From an uncultured Muribaculaceae bacterium (GTDB lineage: Bacteria; Bacteroidota; Bacteroidia; Bacteroidales; Muribaculaceae): 64,000 bases of DNA. The translations under genes were made by a program, and so were the position numbers. Under the pieces are notes generated by a model. That model made no database searches. It was given only the letters and a program-made list of their open reading frames with translations, and was not told where the DNA came from. Below, in pieces: positions 34,858-43,010 of this stretch. Location: positions 62,001-126,000 of the forward strand of contig CANRPJ010000002.1 of assembly GCA_947632485.1 (NCBI GenBank), given 5' to 3'. Numbering within the stretch: position 1 is the stretch's first letter; the number at the start of each line of letters is the position of its first letter.

Positions 34858-35403
34858 ATGAGGTCTGTAGCTGTCTGGACAGGCAATAACGCTACTGACA
34901 GCATACCGCTGGATCTGGAGTTCAGGCAGCTTATCAGGCGCCACAACTCCACGATATCCCAGATCTGCTTCTCCTACGCGTGCTCAGTGGCCGACTATGA
35001 CGATCTCCGGCAAGACGCGCTCATCAACATCTGGCGCGGCATGAAAAAGTTTCGTCATGAATCCTCACGGCTCACATGGATCTACCGCGTTACGGTCAAC
35101 TCCTGCCTCTCGACAATCCGGAAGCAGAGCCGCCATCAGTACGAAAGTCTTGAGGAGCTCTACGGCCTAATAGCCGAAGACGACGGCGAGAAAGAATCAA
35201 TCGAGACCCTGCACACGATTATCAGTGGACTCGGACTGCAGGAGAGGGCAATCATCATGATGTGGCTCGACGAAATGAGCTATGAGGAGATCAGCGACGT
35301 GATGGGGCTGAACCGTAACACGATAGCCACTAAAATCAGAAGAATCAAAGAGAAAATCACAAAACAATATAAAGAAGAGATATATGACACCAGACAACAA
35401 TAA
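34858..35403 (+). CDS. ECF-type RNA polymerase sigma factor
   Basis: Sigma-70 family, ECF-like, 181 aa from the ATG at 34858; an in-frame ATG at 34777 would add 27 residues that do not look like sigma sequence. Region 2 is FRQLIRRHNSTISQICFSYACSVADYDDLRQDALINIWRGM, containing the DDLRQD core-binding helix. Region 4 is LGLQERAIIMMWLDEMSYEEISDVMGLNRNTIATKIRRIKEKI, a clear helix-turn-helix. It overlaps the downstream membrane-protein gene by 20 bases, suggesting coupled synthesis with its probable regulator. The 222 bases before the start hold no clear consensus promoter. Confidence 0.9.
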   Translation: MRSVAVWTGNNATDSIPLDLEFRQLIRRHNSTISQICFSYACSVADYDDLRQDALINIWRGMKKFRHESSRLTWIYRVTVNSCLSTIRKQSRHQYESLEELYGLIAEDDGEKESIETLHTIISGLGLQERAIIMMWLDEMSYEEISDVMGLNRNTIATKIRRIKEKITKQYKEEIYDTRQQ

Positions 35404-35941
35404 CCTTGAAAACATTAAGAGAGCTTGGAAAAATATGGGAGAGAATCTCGGAATGCAGATGCCCGATGATAACTCGCATAACCTTCAGCATAAGAAGACG
35501 GCGCTCGACCGCCTTCGCAATTACTACAGGCGATTCCTGATTTTTGGAATTATGTTTGCCATGTCCTCCTTTTTTATCTTTTCCAATTGGCCGCACCTCA
35601 GCAAAGAGAAAGGATTCTGGCTGGCTGTGATCTATAGCGCCTATTTCCTCATAAACGGCTGCCTCGACTGGTGGCTATGGAGGGGAATAAGCTCAATCGA
35701 CCCTCTCACGATGGGAGCCGCCCAGGTGTCGGAAAAAGCGCTTTTCTACCGCAAGCGCCATCTCCAGATGATTGCCTGCATGCTTCCGGTTGCGATTGGA
35801 GTGATCTGTTTTACCGCCTATATGTTCTCCGCAGAGAAATATATCATTGCCGGAATAATCACCGGAGCCATATTTGGACTCATTGTCGGAGCGAATCAGC
35901 TCAGAAAGTTCATGGCAAACTATCGCCGCCTTTCCGAATAA
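35384..35941 (+). CDS. Membrane protein, probable anti-sigma partner
   Basis: 185-aa protein with a soluble N-terminal part (about 1-45, NNLENIKRAWKNMGENLGMQ) and four hydrophobic segments (about 50-68, 78-97, 127-145, 152-170). No cysteine-based ZAS motif is visible. The 20-base overlap with the sigma gene and the cytosolic helix before the membrane region are typical of anti-sigma factors, but the family is not recognised and the role is inference. It ends 21 bases before a strong terminator. Confidence 0.65.
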   Translation: MTPDNNNLENIKRAWKNMGENLGMQMPDDNSHNLQHKKTALDRLRNYYRRFLIFGIMFAMSSFFIFSNWPHLSKEKGFWLAVIYSAYFLINGCLDWWLWRGISSIDPLTMGAAQVSEKALFYRKRHLQMIACMLPVAIGVICFTAYMFSAEKYIIAGIITGAIFGLIVGANQLRKFMANYRRLSE

Positions 35942-35961
35942 TCCAGCTCCCCTTATAAAAC

Positions 35962-36000
35962 GCGGCGCCGGTTACCATCACAGGAGCCGGCGCCGCTTTT
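35962..36000. terminator. Strong GC-rich terminator, shared by convergent genes
   Basis: GCGGCGCCGG pairs with CCGGCGCCGC around a 16-base loop, followed by TTTT on the plus strand. On the minus strand the stem is followed by a weaker T-rich tract (TTTTATAAGG). It separates the sigma operon from fabF. Confidence 0.85.
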
Positions 36001-36020
36001 CTATTCCCTTCAGTTCGGAA

Positions 36021-37283
36021 TCAGTCCTTATATTTCTTAAGGATCACTGCCGCATTATGGCCACCGAAGCCAAACGTATTGCTGAGCACAGCATTCAGGT
36101 CGCGCTTCTGAGCCTTATTGAAGGTAAAGTTGAGCTTATAGTCGATTTCAGGATCCTCATCTCCCTCGGCGTGGTTGATGGTCGGGGGCACGATGCCTGT
36201 CTCAAGAGCCTTCACGGAGAATACCGCTTCCAGAGCGCCGGCTGCACCGAGAAGATGGCCGGTCATCGACTTCGTGGAGCTGAGGTTCATTTTATAGGCA
36301 TGATCGCCAAACACTTTGAGAATACCTTTCACCTCACCGAGATCGCCTACGGGCGTGGAGGTGCCGTGCATGTTCACATAGTCGATATCCTCAGGCTTCA
36401 TACCGGCGTCCTTAAGGGCGCTCTCCATCACCAGGGTAGCTCCAAGGCCTTCCGGGTGAGTGGCGGTGATATGGTAGGCGTCAGCGCTCATGCCGCCGCC
36501 GGCCACTTCAGCATAGATCTTTGCGCCGCGGGCCTTTGCATGCTCAAGCTCTTCGAGCACGAGGGCTGCCGCACCTTCGCCGACCACAAAGCCGTCGCGT
36601 GAGCCGCTCATCGGGCGCGAAGCCGCCTGAGGCTCATCATTGCGCGTTGAGAGCGCTTTCATCGAATTGAAGCCGCCTACACCAGCTGGATACACGGCTG
36701 CTTCCGCACCGCCGGTCACGATAGCATCAGCCATACCCAGACGGATATAATTGAAGGCATCGATTATAGCATTGTTGGAAGAGGCGCAGGCAGATACCGT
36801 AGCGAAATTGGGACCGCGGAAACCGTGGTCAATCGAAATCTGGCCGGCTGCCATGTCGGCAATCATCTTGGGAATGAAGAAGGGATTGTATTTAGGACCC
36901 TGATCTTCGTGAGTGGCATAATAGCCGGCTTCCTCCTCAAATGTGTGAAGACCGCCGATGCCGGCTGCGAAAATCACTCCTACGCGGTTCTTATCTATTC
37001 CCTCGTTCTCAAGGCCTGCATCTTCGATTGCCTCGTTGGCGGCAACCAGAGCATACTCGGCATAGAGATCAAGAGTACGGGCCTTCTTGCGGTCGAAATG
37101 GGCCGCCGGATCAAAATTCTTCACTTCGCAGGCAAACTGCGTCTTGAACTTCGAGGCGTCAAACCGCGTGATCGGGCCAGCGCCGCTGACGCCGTCGACG
37201 GCGTTTTTCCACGTCGTCTCTACGTCATTTCCTATCGGCGACAGAGCACCCAGGCCTGTCACTACAACTCTTTTCAATTCCAT
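36021..37283 (-). CDS. fabF: Beta-ketoacyl-ACP synthase II
   Basis: Condensing enzyme of fatty acid elongation, 420 aa. It starts MELKRVVVTGLGALSPIGNDVETTW. The catalytic Cys lies in TVSACASSNNAIIDAF, and the two His in NMHGTSTPVGD and SSTKSMTGHLLGAAGA. The C-terminal NTFGFGGHNAAVILKKY is also intact. It lies 62 bases downstream of acpP, its carrier substrate, in the classic acpP-fabF order. No rnc follows, unlike many bacteria. Confidence 0.97.
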   Translation of the reverse strand: MELKRVVVTGLGALSPIGNDVETTWKNAVDGVSGAGPITRFDASKFKTQFACEVKNFDPAAHFDRKKARTLDLYAEYALVAANEAIEDAGLENEGIDKNRVGVIFAAGIGGLHTFEEEAGYYATHEDQGPKYNPFFIPKMIADMAAGQISIDHGFRGPNFATVSACASSNNAIIDAFNYIRLGMADAIVTGGAEAAVYPAGVGGFNSMKALSTRNDEPQAASRPMSGSRDGFVVGEGAAALVLEELEHAKARGAKIYAEVAGGGMSADAYHITATHPEGLGATLVMESALKDAGMKPEDIDYVNMHGTSTPVGDLGEVKGILKVFGDHAYKMNLSSTKSMTGHLLGAAGALEAVFSVKALETGIVPPTINHAEGDEDPEIDYKLNFTFNKAQKRDLNAVLSNTFGFGGHNAAVILKKYKD

Positions 37284-37345
37284 TAGATGAACAAATCGAT
37301 GTTTGGGGCGGAGAGAGGGGGGTGTGCGTTAATGTCGACGCCCGC

Positions 37346-37582
37346 TTACTTCGAGTGCTCCTCGATGTAGCTGATTGCGTCGCCTACGGTCGTGATCTTC
37401 TCGGCATCCTCGTCGGGAATCGAAAGCTCGAACTCCTTCTCGAATTCCATGATCAGCTCTACGGTGTCGAGCGAATCGGCGCCAAGATCCTTGCTGAACT
37501 CTGCGGCGGGGGTCACCTCATTCTCGTCTACGCTGAGTTTGTCCACGATGATGGCCTTAACTCTCTGTGAAATGTCAGACAT
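37346..37582 (-). CDS. acpP: Acyl carrier protein
   Basis: 78-aa acidic four-helix protein. The phosphopantetheine attachment serine lies in [15 protein letters not shown]. It carries the growing acyl chain for fatty acid synthesis and is the substrate of FabF encoded just downstream. About 214 bases of AT-rich DNA separate it from the divergent TonB receptor gene. A TTACTTTG (minus strand, near 37635) may be its -7 element. Confidence 0.97.
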   Translation of the reverse strand: MSDISQRVKAIIVDKLSVDENEVTPAAEFSKDLGADSLDTVELIMEFEKEFELSIPDEDAEKITTVGDAISYIEEHSK

Positions 37583-37759
37583 AATTTTCGATATTATACG
37601 TTAATGAAATCTTAATTTACTGTTGTTTCAGAGTGCAAAGTAAATCATAATATTTCAAACTACGAAAAATCACCCGAAAAAATGCACAACTTTTTTCTTT
37701 CTGTGCAGAATTTTGCCCTCCACACACTGCCGTATAACTGATTTTCCGGATTATCTCGC

Positions 37760-37767
37760 TAACTTTG
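37760..37767 (+). promoter_or_regulatory. -7 element for the TonB receptor gene
   Basis: TAACTTTG ends 29 bases before the ATG. The -33 position is T-rich but not a clean TTTG. Confidence 0.5.
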
Positions 37768-37796
37768 CAATTACAAACAGACCGAACTGACCTACA

Positions 37797-40025
37797 ATGA
37801 ACCTACGACCCATCGCCCTTCTGGCTCTCGCAGCCATATGCGGAACCTTAAGAGCTGAAAACGAAGAGAATATTGCACCCGATACCGTAGCAATCGATGA
37901 AATCCGGGTTACGGCTATAAAGCAGGCCCGATCCCTTCTCAGAGAGCCCGTCACTGTCACTACGCTGCGAGCCGCAGAGCTGGAGCGTGCCGATGTGGTA
38001 GGCCTGAAGGGTGTGTCGGAAATGGCACCTAACTTTTTTATGCCCGACTATGGATCGAGAATGACCTCGTCGGTCTATATCCGTGGTATCGGAGCCCGCA
38101 TAGACCAGGCTGCCGTGGGTCTCAACGTAGACAATGTGCCTTACCTTAATAAAGACGCCTACGACTTCGACCTCACAGATATAGATCGCGTGGAGGTGTT
38201 GCGAGGTCCGCAGAGCACACTTTTCGGACGCAACACCATAGCCGGACTAATCAACATCTATACCCTCTCTCCGCTGCGCCAACGCAGCCTCAGGGTGATG
38301 GCCGAAGGAGGCACCCACGGATCTTTCCGCGGATCTGTTTCGGCTCTCGGAGAGCTGGCGCCAGGCTTCGGCATGGGCCTCAGCGCCTTCGGTTCGCTCC
38401 GCAGGGGCTATTTCACTAACTCCCAGACCGGCGAGTGCGCCGACCGCGAGAAGACAGCATCGCTGCGCTGGAAAACCGCATGGCGAATCATTCCGGAGCT
38501 GCTGCTCGAAAATACCGCCTCCTATGCATTCGCCCATCAGAAAGGATATCCCTACGCTTTTGAGGAGACCGGTGAGATATCGTATACCGACCCTACATTT
38601 TACCGGCGCAACGCCTTCACCGACGGGCTCACCCTTACCTGGAGCCGCCCGTCGTTTACCCTTTCTTCAATCACATCTTTCCAGTATCTGGCCGACAACC
38701 TTACCCTCGACCAGGATTTCCTTCCTCTCGACTGGTTCAACCTCACCCAGCGCCAGCATGACCGCAACTGGAGCCAGGAGATCGTGGCGCGCGGCACCGT
38801 AGGCCACTGGTCATGGCTCGGAGGAGCATTCGGATTCCTGCGCCATCAGAATATGTCGGCTCCGGTCACCTTCCTCGCTGGCGGCGTTGACCGGTTTGTG
38901 CTCGGAGGAGTCAACAGTATGCTCCCCGAAGGAATGCGTCTGAGCTGGGATTCCGGCGATCTGTCGCTTCTGTCGGATTTCACCCACCCGGTGCAGGGCT
39001 ATGCCTTCTATCACCAGAGCACCTTCACCTACGGCAATTTCATTCTTACCGCCGGATTGCGCCTCGACTATGAGCACACCGTGCTCGACTGGCGTAGTCG
39101 CACGCAGGCCTCTGCCACGATGTGGCGCACGGTAGCTCCGGGACGCGAGATCCCGCTCGCCACGATGGACGTGGATATCGACGACAACGGTCGCCTCACC
39201 AACCATTTCATGGAGCTGCTGCCAAAAATCAGCGTCACCTACAATATGCCCCACTCGGCTATCTTCGCCTCCGTATCCAAAGGCTATAAGGCCGGAGGCT
39301 ACAATGTGCAGATGTTCAGCGATTTCCTGCAGCAGCGCATGATGGAGGAGTTTGGCCGGCCCGCTGACTACGACATTCAGAAGATGGTGAGCTACGCCCC
39401 GGAAACCTCATGGAACTATGAAATCGGAGGCCATTTCCGCCCCGACAAAGGCCGCGTAAACTCCTCCTTCGCCCTCTATTGGATCGAACTGCGCAACCAG
39501 CAGCTCACGGTGTTTCCCGAAGGCACCACTACGGGACGCATCATGACCAACGCCGGACGCTCACGCAGCCTCGGAGCGGAGTTTACTATGACCTACACCC
39601 CGACTTCCCGCTGGGCCTTCAACCTTAGCTACGGCTATTCCCACGCTACTTTCCGCCGCTATCGCGACGGCTCTGAAGACTATCGCGGCAACCGGATTCC
39701 TTACGCTCCCGGAAACACTCTTTTCCTCTCAGCCTTCTATCGCCACCCCCTGCAGCTCTCCTGGCTCAAGGCTGTAAGTTTCCAGGCTGATTTCCGCGGC
39801 GCGGGATCCATCTATTGGGACGAGGCCAATCTGCACCGCCAGAATTTCTACGGGCAGCTCGGTGCCCAGATAGCTATGGAACTCCCCCACCTCACTGTTG
39901 AATTCTGGGGCAAGAACCTAACCGATACGAAATTCAACACATTCCGCTATGTAAGCGTTGGCAACAGCTTCTATCAGAGCGGCCTCCCGGTGCGTGGCGG
40001 CATCACCCTGCGCCTCACCCTCTGA
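37797..40025 (+). CDS. TonB-dependent receptor, siderophore/iron type
   Basis: Outer-membrane transporter of 742 aa with signal peptide MNLRPIALLALAAICGTLRA. The plug domain begins IDEIRVTAIKQARSLLREPVTVTTL and continues SSVYIRGIGARIDQAAVGLNVDNVPYLN and DRVEVLRGPQSTLFGRNTIAGLINIYT. The barrel ends GLPVRGGITLRLTL. There is no carboxypeptidase-regulatory domain. The layout resembles iron-complex receptors such as those in sphingomonads and Bacteroidetes; the ligand is not known. It is divergent from acpP and has no partner gene adjacent. Confidence 0.9.
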   Translation: MNLRPIALLALAAICGTLRAENEENIAPDTVAIDEIRVTAIKQARSLLREPVTVTTLRAAELERADVVGLKGVSEMAPNFFMPDYGSRMTSSVYIRGIGARIDQAAVGLNVDNVPYLNKDAYDFDLTDIDRVEVLRGPQSTLFGRNTIAGLINIYTLSPLRQRSLRVMAEGGTHGSFRGSVSALGELAPGFGMGLSAFGSLRRGYFTNSQTGECADREKTASLRWKTAWRIIPELLLENTASYAFAHQKGYPYAFEETGEISYTDPTFYRRNAFTDGLTLTWSRPSFTLSSITSFQYLADNLTLDQDFLPLDWFNLTQRQHDRNWSQEIVARGTVGHWSWLGGAFGFLRHQNMSAPVTFLAGGVDRFVLGGVNSMLPEGMRLSWDSGDLSLLSDFTHPVQGYAFYHQSTFTYGNFILTAGLRLDYEHTVLDWRSRTQASATMWRTVAPGREIPLATMDVDIDDNGRLTNHFMELLPKISVTYNMPHSAIFASVSKGYKAGGYNVQMFSDFLQQRMMEEFGRPADYDIQKMVSYAPETSWNYEIGGHFRPDKGRVNSSFALYWIELRNQQLTVFPEGTTTGRIMTNAGRSRSLGAEFTMTYTPTSRWAFNLSYGYSHATFRRYRDGSEDYRGNRIPYAPGNTLFLSAFYRHPLQLSWLKAVSFQADFRGAGSIYWDEANLHRQNFYGQLGAQIAMELPHLTVEFWGKNLTDTKFNTFRYVSVGNSFYQSGLPVRGGITLRLTL

Positions 40026-40133
40026 TTCCACTCAGGCTCTGAGTACAATACTGCAAACAGGCTGAAACGCTTAGCCCGCATAACCCTATTTCCGCCTGCC
40101 ATTAATATGCTAAAACTTAGGCTAATGCAAAAT

Positions 40134-41483
40134 ATGAAACTAAACATTCTTTTGGCCCTTCTTGCCATAACAGGAAGTGCTTGCGCAAAGGATAATTCTG
40201 CTCAGGATCCCAATCCTGTAGTAAAATCAATTTCTATCCCCTTACGTGGCAATACATTTGTAACCGCATGTTCCACACCTCTTGTAGAGGCAGGAGCTCC
40301 GGATATAATCGACACCTGGACCGGGGAAATCAAAAACTGGGATAATCAGCAAACAGTGCTCAGTTTCTATTGCAACCTCGGAAAAGCAGGTAAGTTTAAT
40401 CTGGCTATAGATGCTACCTCCGGCGCCAGCGGAAGCTGCTCCACGCTTGAATTCTCAGTAGGTTCACAGTCCTACCAGGTCGATATCCAGGGAGGATCCG
40501 ACAAAAAATATGAGGTAGGCTCATTCACTGTAAATCACCCTGGTTACGTAAAGATTGACATTCGTGGCATTAAAAAAACCGGCAGTCAATTCGGTAATAT
40601 CACCAACTTCATTCTGTCAGGTCCGGCTGTAGAGGGTGAGAACCACTTCATTCCTACCGATAAACTCGAAGATGCCTACTGGTATCGCCGCGGTCCGTCG
40701 GTCCACATGAATTATGATCTCCCGGCAGAAGACATCGAGTATTTCTACAATGAGGCGATGATACCGGAGGGACAGGATATCAACAACACTTATTTCATGC
40801 TTACCGGTTTCGGAGAGGGATATATGGGTATCCAGTCAATAAAAGATGACGACGGTAAGAATGAAAATAAAGTTCTCTTCTCCGTATGGAGCCCCTACGA
40901 TACTGATAACCCAAATGATATACCTGATGAGCTTCACGTAAAGGTTCTTAAGACCGGCAAAAATGTGACAGCTCAAAACTTCGGCAACGAAGGTTCCGGC
41001 AAGCAAAGTTTCATGACCTATCCTTGGGAAGCCGGTAAAACCTACCGCACATTGGTACGCGTGCAGCCTGATGGGAAAGGAAATACAATCTACACCGGCT
41101 ATTTCGGCGACGATCAGGGCAACTGGTATCTGCTGTCGCAGCTGCAGCGACCCTCAACCGACACTTATTATACCCGGCCTCATTCGTTCCTTGAGTGTTT
41201 CGCGCCTGAAACGAGTTATAAAACCCGCAGCGTGAAATTCAAGAATCAGTGGGTATGCGACAAAAACGGCAAATGGCATGAAATAACCGATGCCACATTC
41301 ACATGTGACAATACAGGGATTTCGGGAGTAAGGACAGACCTATTCGGCGGAGTGGAAGAGAATTCCTTCTTCCTGCAGAACTGTGGATTCTTCGATGAAA
41401 CCACCCCTTATAAGTCCAAATTCCACCGCCAGCCTGAAGGCCACGCACCCCACATTGATTTCAACAAACTCGAAAATCTTTAA
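40134..41483 (+). CDS. DUF3472 protein with N-terminal DUF5077-like domain, exported
   Basis: 449 aa from ATG 40134 (MKLNILLALLAITGSACA); earlier in-frame ATGs at 40107 and 40125 only extend the signal peptide. The N-terminal half (about 30-165) is a beta-sandwich-like DUF5077 region (SISIPLRGNTF, YPG-like NHPGYVKIDIRGI). The C-terminal half is DUF3472 (YWYRRGPSVHMNYDLPAEDIEYFYNEAMIPEG, GYFGIQ-like GYMGIQS). These proteins are usually secreted and associated with glycan use or host interaction; the biochemical role is unknown. Base composition is slightly AT-richer than its neighbours. Confidence 0.78.
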   Translation: MKLNILLALLAITGSACAKDNSAQDPNPVVKSISIPLRGNTFVTACSTPLVEAGAPDIIDTWTGEIKNWDNQQTVLSFYCNLGKAGKFNLAIDATSGASGSCSTLEFSVGSQSYQVDIQGGSDKKYEVGSFTVNHPGYVKIDIRGIKKTGSQFGNITNFILSGPAVEGENHFIPTDKLEDAYWYRRGPSVHMNYDLPAEDIEYFYNEAMIPEGQDINNTYFMLTGFGEGYMGIQSIKDDDGKNENKVLFSVWSPYDTDNPNDIPDELHVKVLKTGKNVTAQNFGNEGSGKQSFMTYPWEAGKTYRTLVRVQPDGKGNTIYTGYFGDDQGNWYLLSQLQRPSTDTYYTRPHSFLECFAPETSYKTRSVKFKNQWVCDKNGKWHEITDATFTCDNTGISGVRTDLFGGVEENSFFLQNCGFFDETTPYKSKFHRQPEGHAPHIDFNKLENL

Positions 41484-41499
41484 GAAATGGGGGAGGATA

Positions 41500-41531
41500 T
41501 TTGGCAGGGAGAGAAAAAGTATGTAACTTTG
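41500..41531 (+). promoter_or_regulatory. Promoter for tRNA-Pro
   Basis: TTTG (41500-41503), 20 bases, then TAACTTTG (41524-41531). It starts within 20 bases of the preceding stop codon. Confidence 0.75.
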
Positions 41532-41547
41532 CAGTCGCTTCGGCACT

Positions 41548-41621
41548 CGGGGTGTAGCACAGTTGGTTAGCGCGCTACGTTCGGGACGTAGAGGTCGGGC
41601 GTTCGAGTCGCCTCACCCCGA
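41548..41621 (+). tRNA. tRNA-Pro (CGG)
   Basis: Acceptor CGGGGTG / CACCCCG, D-arm GCAC...GCGC, anticodon arm CTACG-TTCGGGA-CGTAG giving CGG, and T-arm GGGCG-TTCGAGT-CGCCT. The discriminator is A and CCA is not encoded. Confidence 0.95.
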
Positions 41622-41622
41622 C

Positions 41623-41660
41623 AAAAAGCGAGAGACGGATTTTTCCGCCCCTCGCTTTTT
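41623..41660. terminator. Terminator after tRNA-Pro (bidirectional shape)
   Basis: AAAAAGCGAGAGACGGA pairs with TCCGCCCCTCGCTTTTT with two mismatches, giving T-runs on both strands. It can also serve the convergent TolC-type gene that ends at 41685. Confidence 0.85.
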
Positions 41661-41684
41661 CTTATGCCCGGATTCTAAGACCGG

Positions 41685-43010
41685 TCAGTCGGCATTGAAG
41701 TAGGAAGATACCTTGCCGCTTATGAGCATCAGGGATATCTCCGTGATCTTCGCATTATATTCAGCGGTCAGAATGCGCTCCTGGGCGTCGAGAAGGCTCT
41801 TCTGAGCCTCACGCATATCGATACCGGGAAGATCGCCCAGCATATAGCGGTCTTTCGCTATATCATAGTTCTCGTAGGCTGCTACCAGATTATCGCGCTC
41901 CAGATTCAACAGACGCAGATTATTGAGATAAGCCTGCCACATGTTGGCCAGATCCGCTCTCAGCGTCAGCTCCAGCTGCTCGCGGGCCAGTTCGGAGTTG
42001 AGAATCTCTATGTGGGCGTTACGCTTCTGGTTTTTCTTTTTGCCGTCCCAGATGGTAAAGCTCATGGTGAGGCCGGCATCAGCGCCCCATGACTGGGAAA
42101 GCCGGGTTGAGCCGGAGCCGTAGAAGTTCATGCCGTAGTCATAGCCGGCATTGAGCCTGAGGATAGGATAGTCTCTCGAGGCGACCATCTTATAGTTGAG
42201 CTCTGCAATCTGAATGCTCTGCGAAGCAGAGAGCAACGAAGAGTTAGAGGCCAGGGTGGAGGCGAGCAAGTCATTATAATCAAGACGGCTGGCCACATTG
42301 ATAGCCGTATCGCTTACTATGACCGGGGCGCTTACGTCCTGGGCTGCCATCAGCTCGTTGAGCGCTATCTGGGAGGCTGCCACCTTCTGCTGCTGGTTGA
42401 TGTAATTGGCGCTGTCGGCATTGAAATCCACCTTGGCTTGAAGATAGTCGAGTCGGGAGAAATTGCCTATGCTATAGCGGGCCTCCACAATGCGAAGGCG
42501 CTCTTTAGAGAGCTTCACGGCATAAAGGAAATTCTTCAGACGCAGACGCTGCTGCACGAGGTTATAGTATTCGGCCGTAAGTCCGGCTATGAAATCCTCA
42601 AGCTGAATGCGCGTGGCGGTAGCTCCTTGCAGCTCAAGCTCTTTCAGACGCTTATAGTTGCTTGAAGAGTTGAAGCCGTCGAAAATCGTATAGTTCACAT
42701 CGACCCCGGCGCCTACCCACTGGTTGAAGAGATTGCGCGTATGGCTGTCAGCACCTGTCCGCGATTTCATGTCGCTGCTCGTCTCGCTCAGAGAGTAAGA
42801 GAGCGAGGCCGACACCTCCGGCATCTGCCCGGCATTGGCGCGGGTAGCGTTGTTGCGGGCTATCTCCTCCTGATTGCGCGATATGCGCAGGGAGTAATTG
42901 TTGGCGAATCCCTCCTCAAGGCAGTCGCGGAGGGTATATACTTTCTGCGCGCCCGCCTCCTGGCAGGCGAAGGCGCATAGAAGCAATATGCAGGTAATAG
43001 GTCGGATCAT
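41685..43010 (-). CDS. TolC-family outer-membrane efflux protein
   Basis: 441-aa outer-membrane factor with signal peptide ending near QEAGAQ. It starts TLRDCLEEGFANNYSLRISRNQEEIARN, the usual first helix of the family, and has two OEP repeats. It overlaps the RND permease gene by 4 bases (ATGA) and is the last gene of adaptor-permease-channel. The order differs from the other RND set, where the channel gene comes first. Confidence 0.93.
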   Translation of the reverse strand: MIRPITCILLLCAFACQEAGAQKVYTLRDCLEEGFANNYSLRISRNQEEIARNNATRANAGQMPEVSASLSYSLSETSSDMKSRTGADSHTRNLFNQWVGAGVDVNYTIFDGFNSSSNYKRLKELELQGATATRIQLEDFIAGLTAEYYNLVQQRLRLKNFLYAVKLSKERLRIVEARYSIGNFSRLDYLQAKVDFNADSANYINQQQKVAASQIALNELMAAQDVSAPVIVSDTAINVASRLDYNDLLASTLASNSSLLSASQSIQIAELNYKMVASRDYPILRLNAGYDYGMNFYGSGSTRLSQSWGADAGLTMSFTIWDGKKKNQKRNAHIEILNSELAREQLELTLRADLANMWQAYLNNLRLLNLERDNLVAAYENYDIAKDRYMLGDLPGIDMREAQKSLLDAQERILTAEYNAKITEISLMLISGKVSSYFNAD

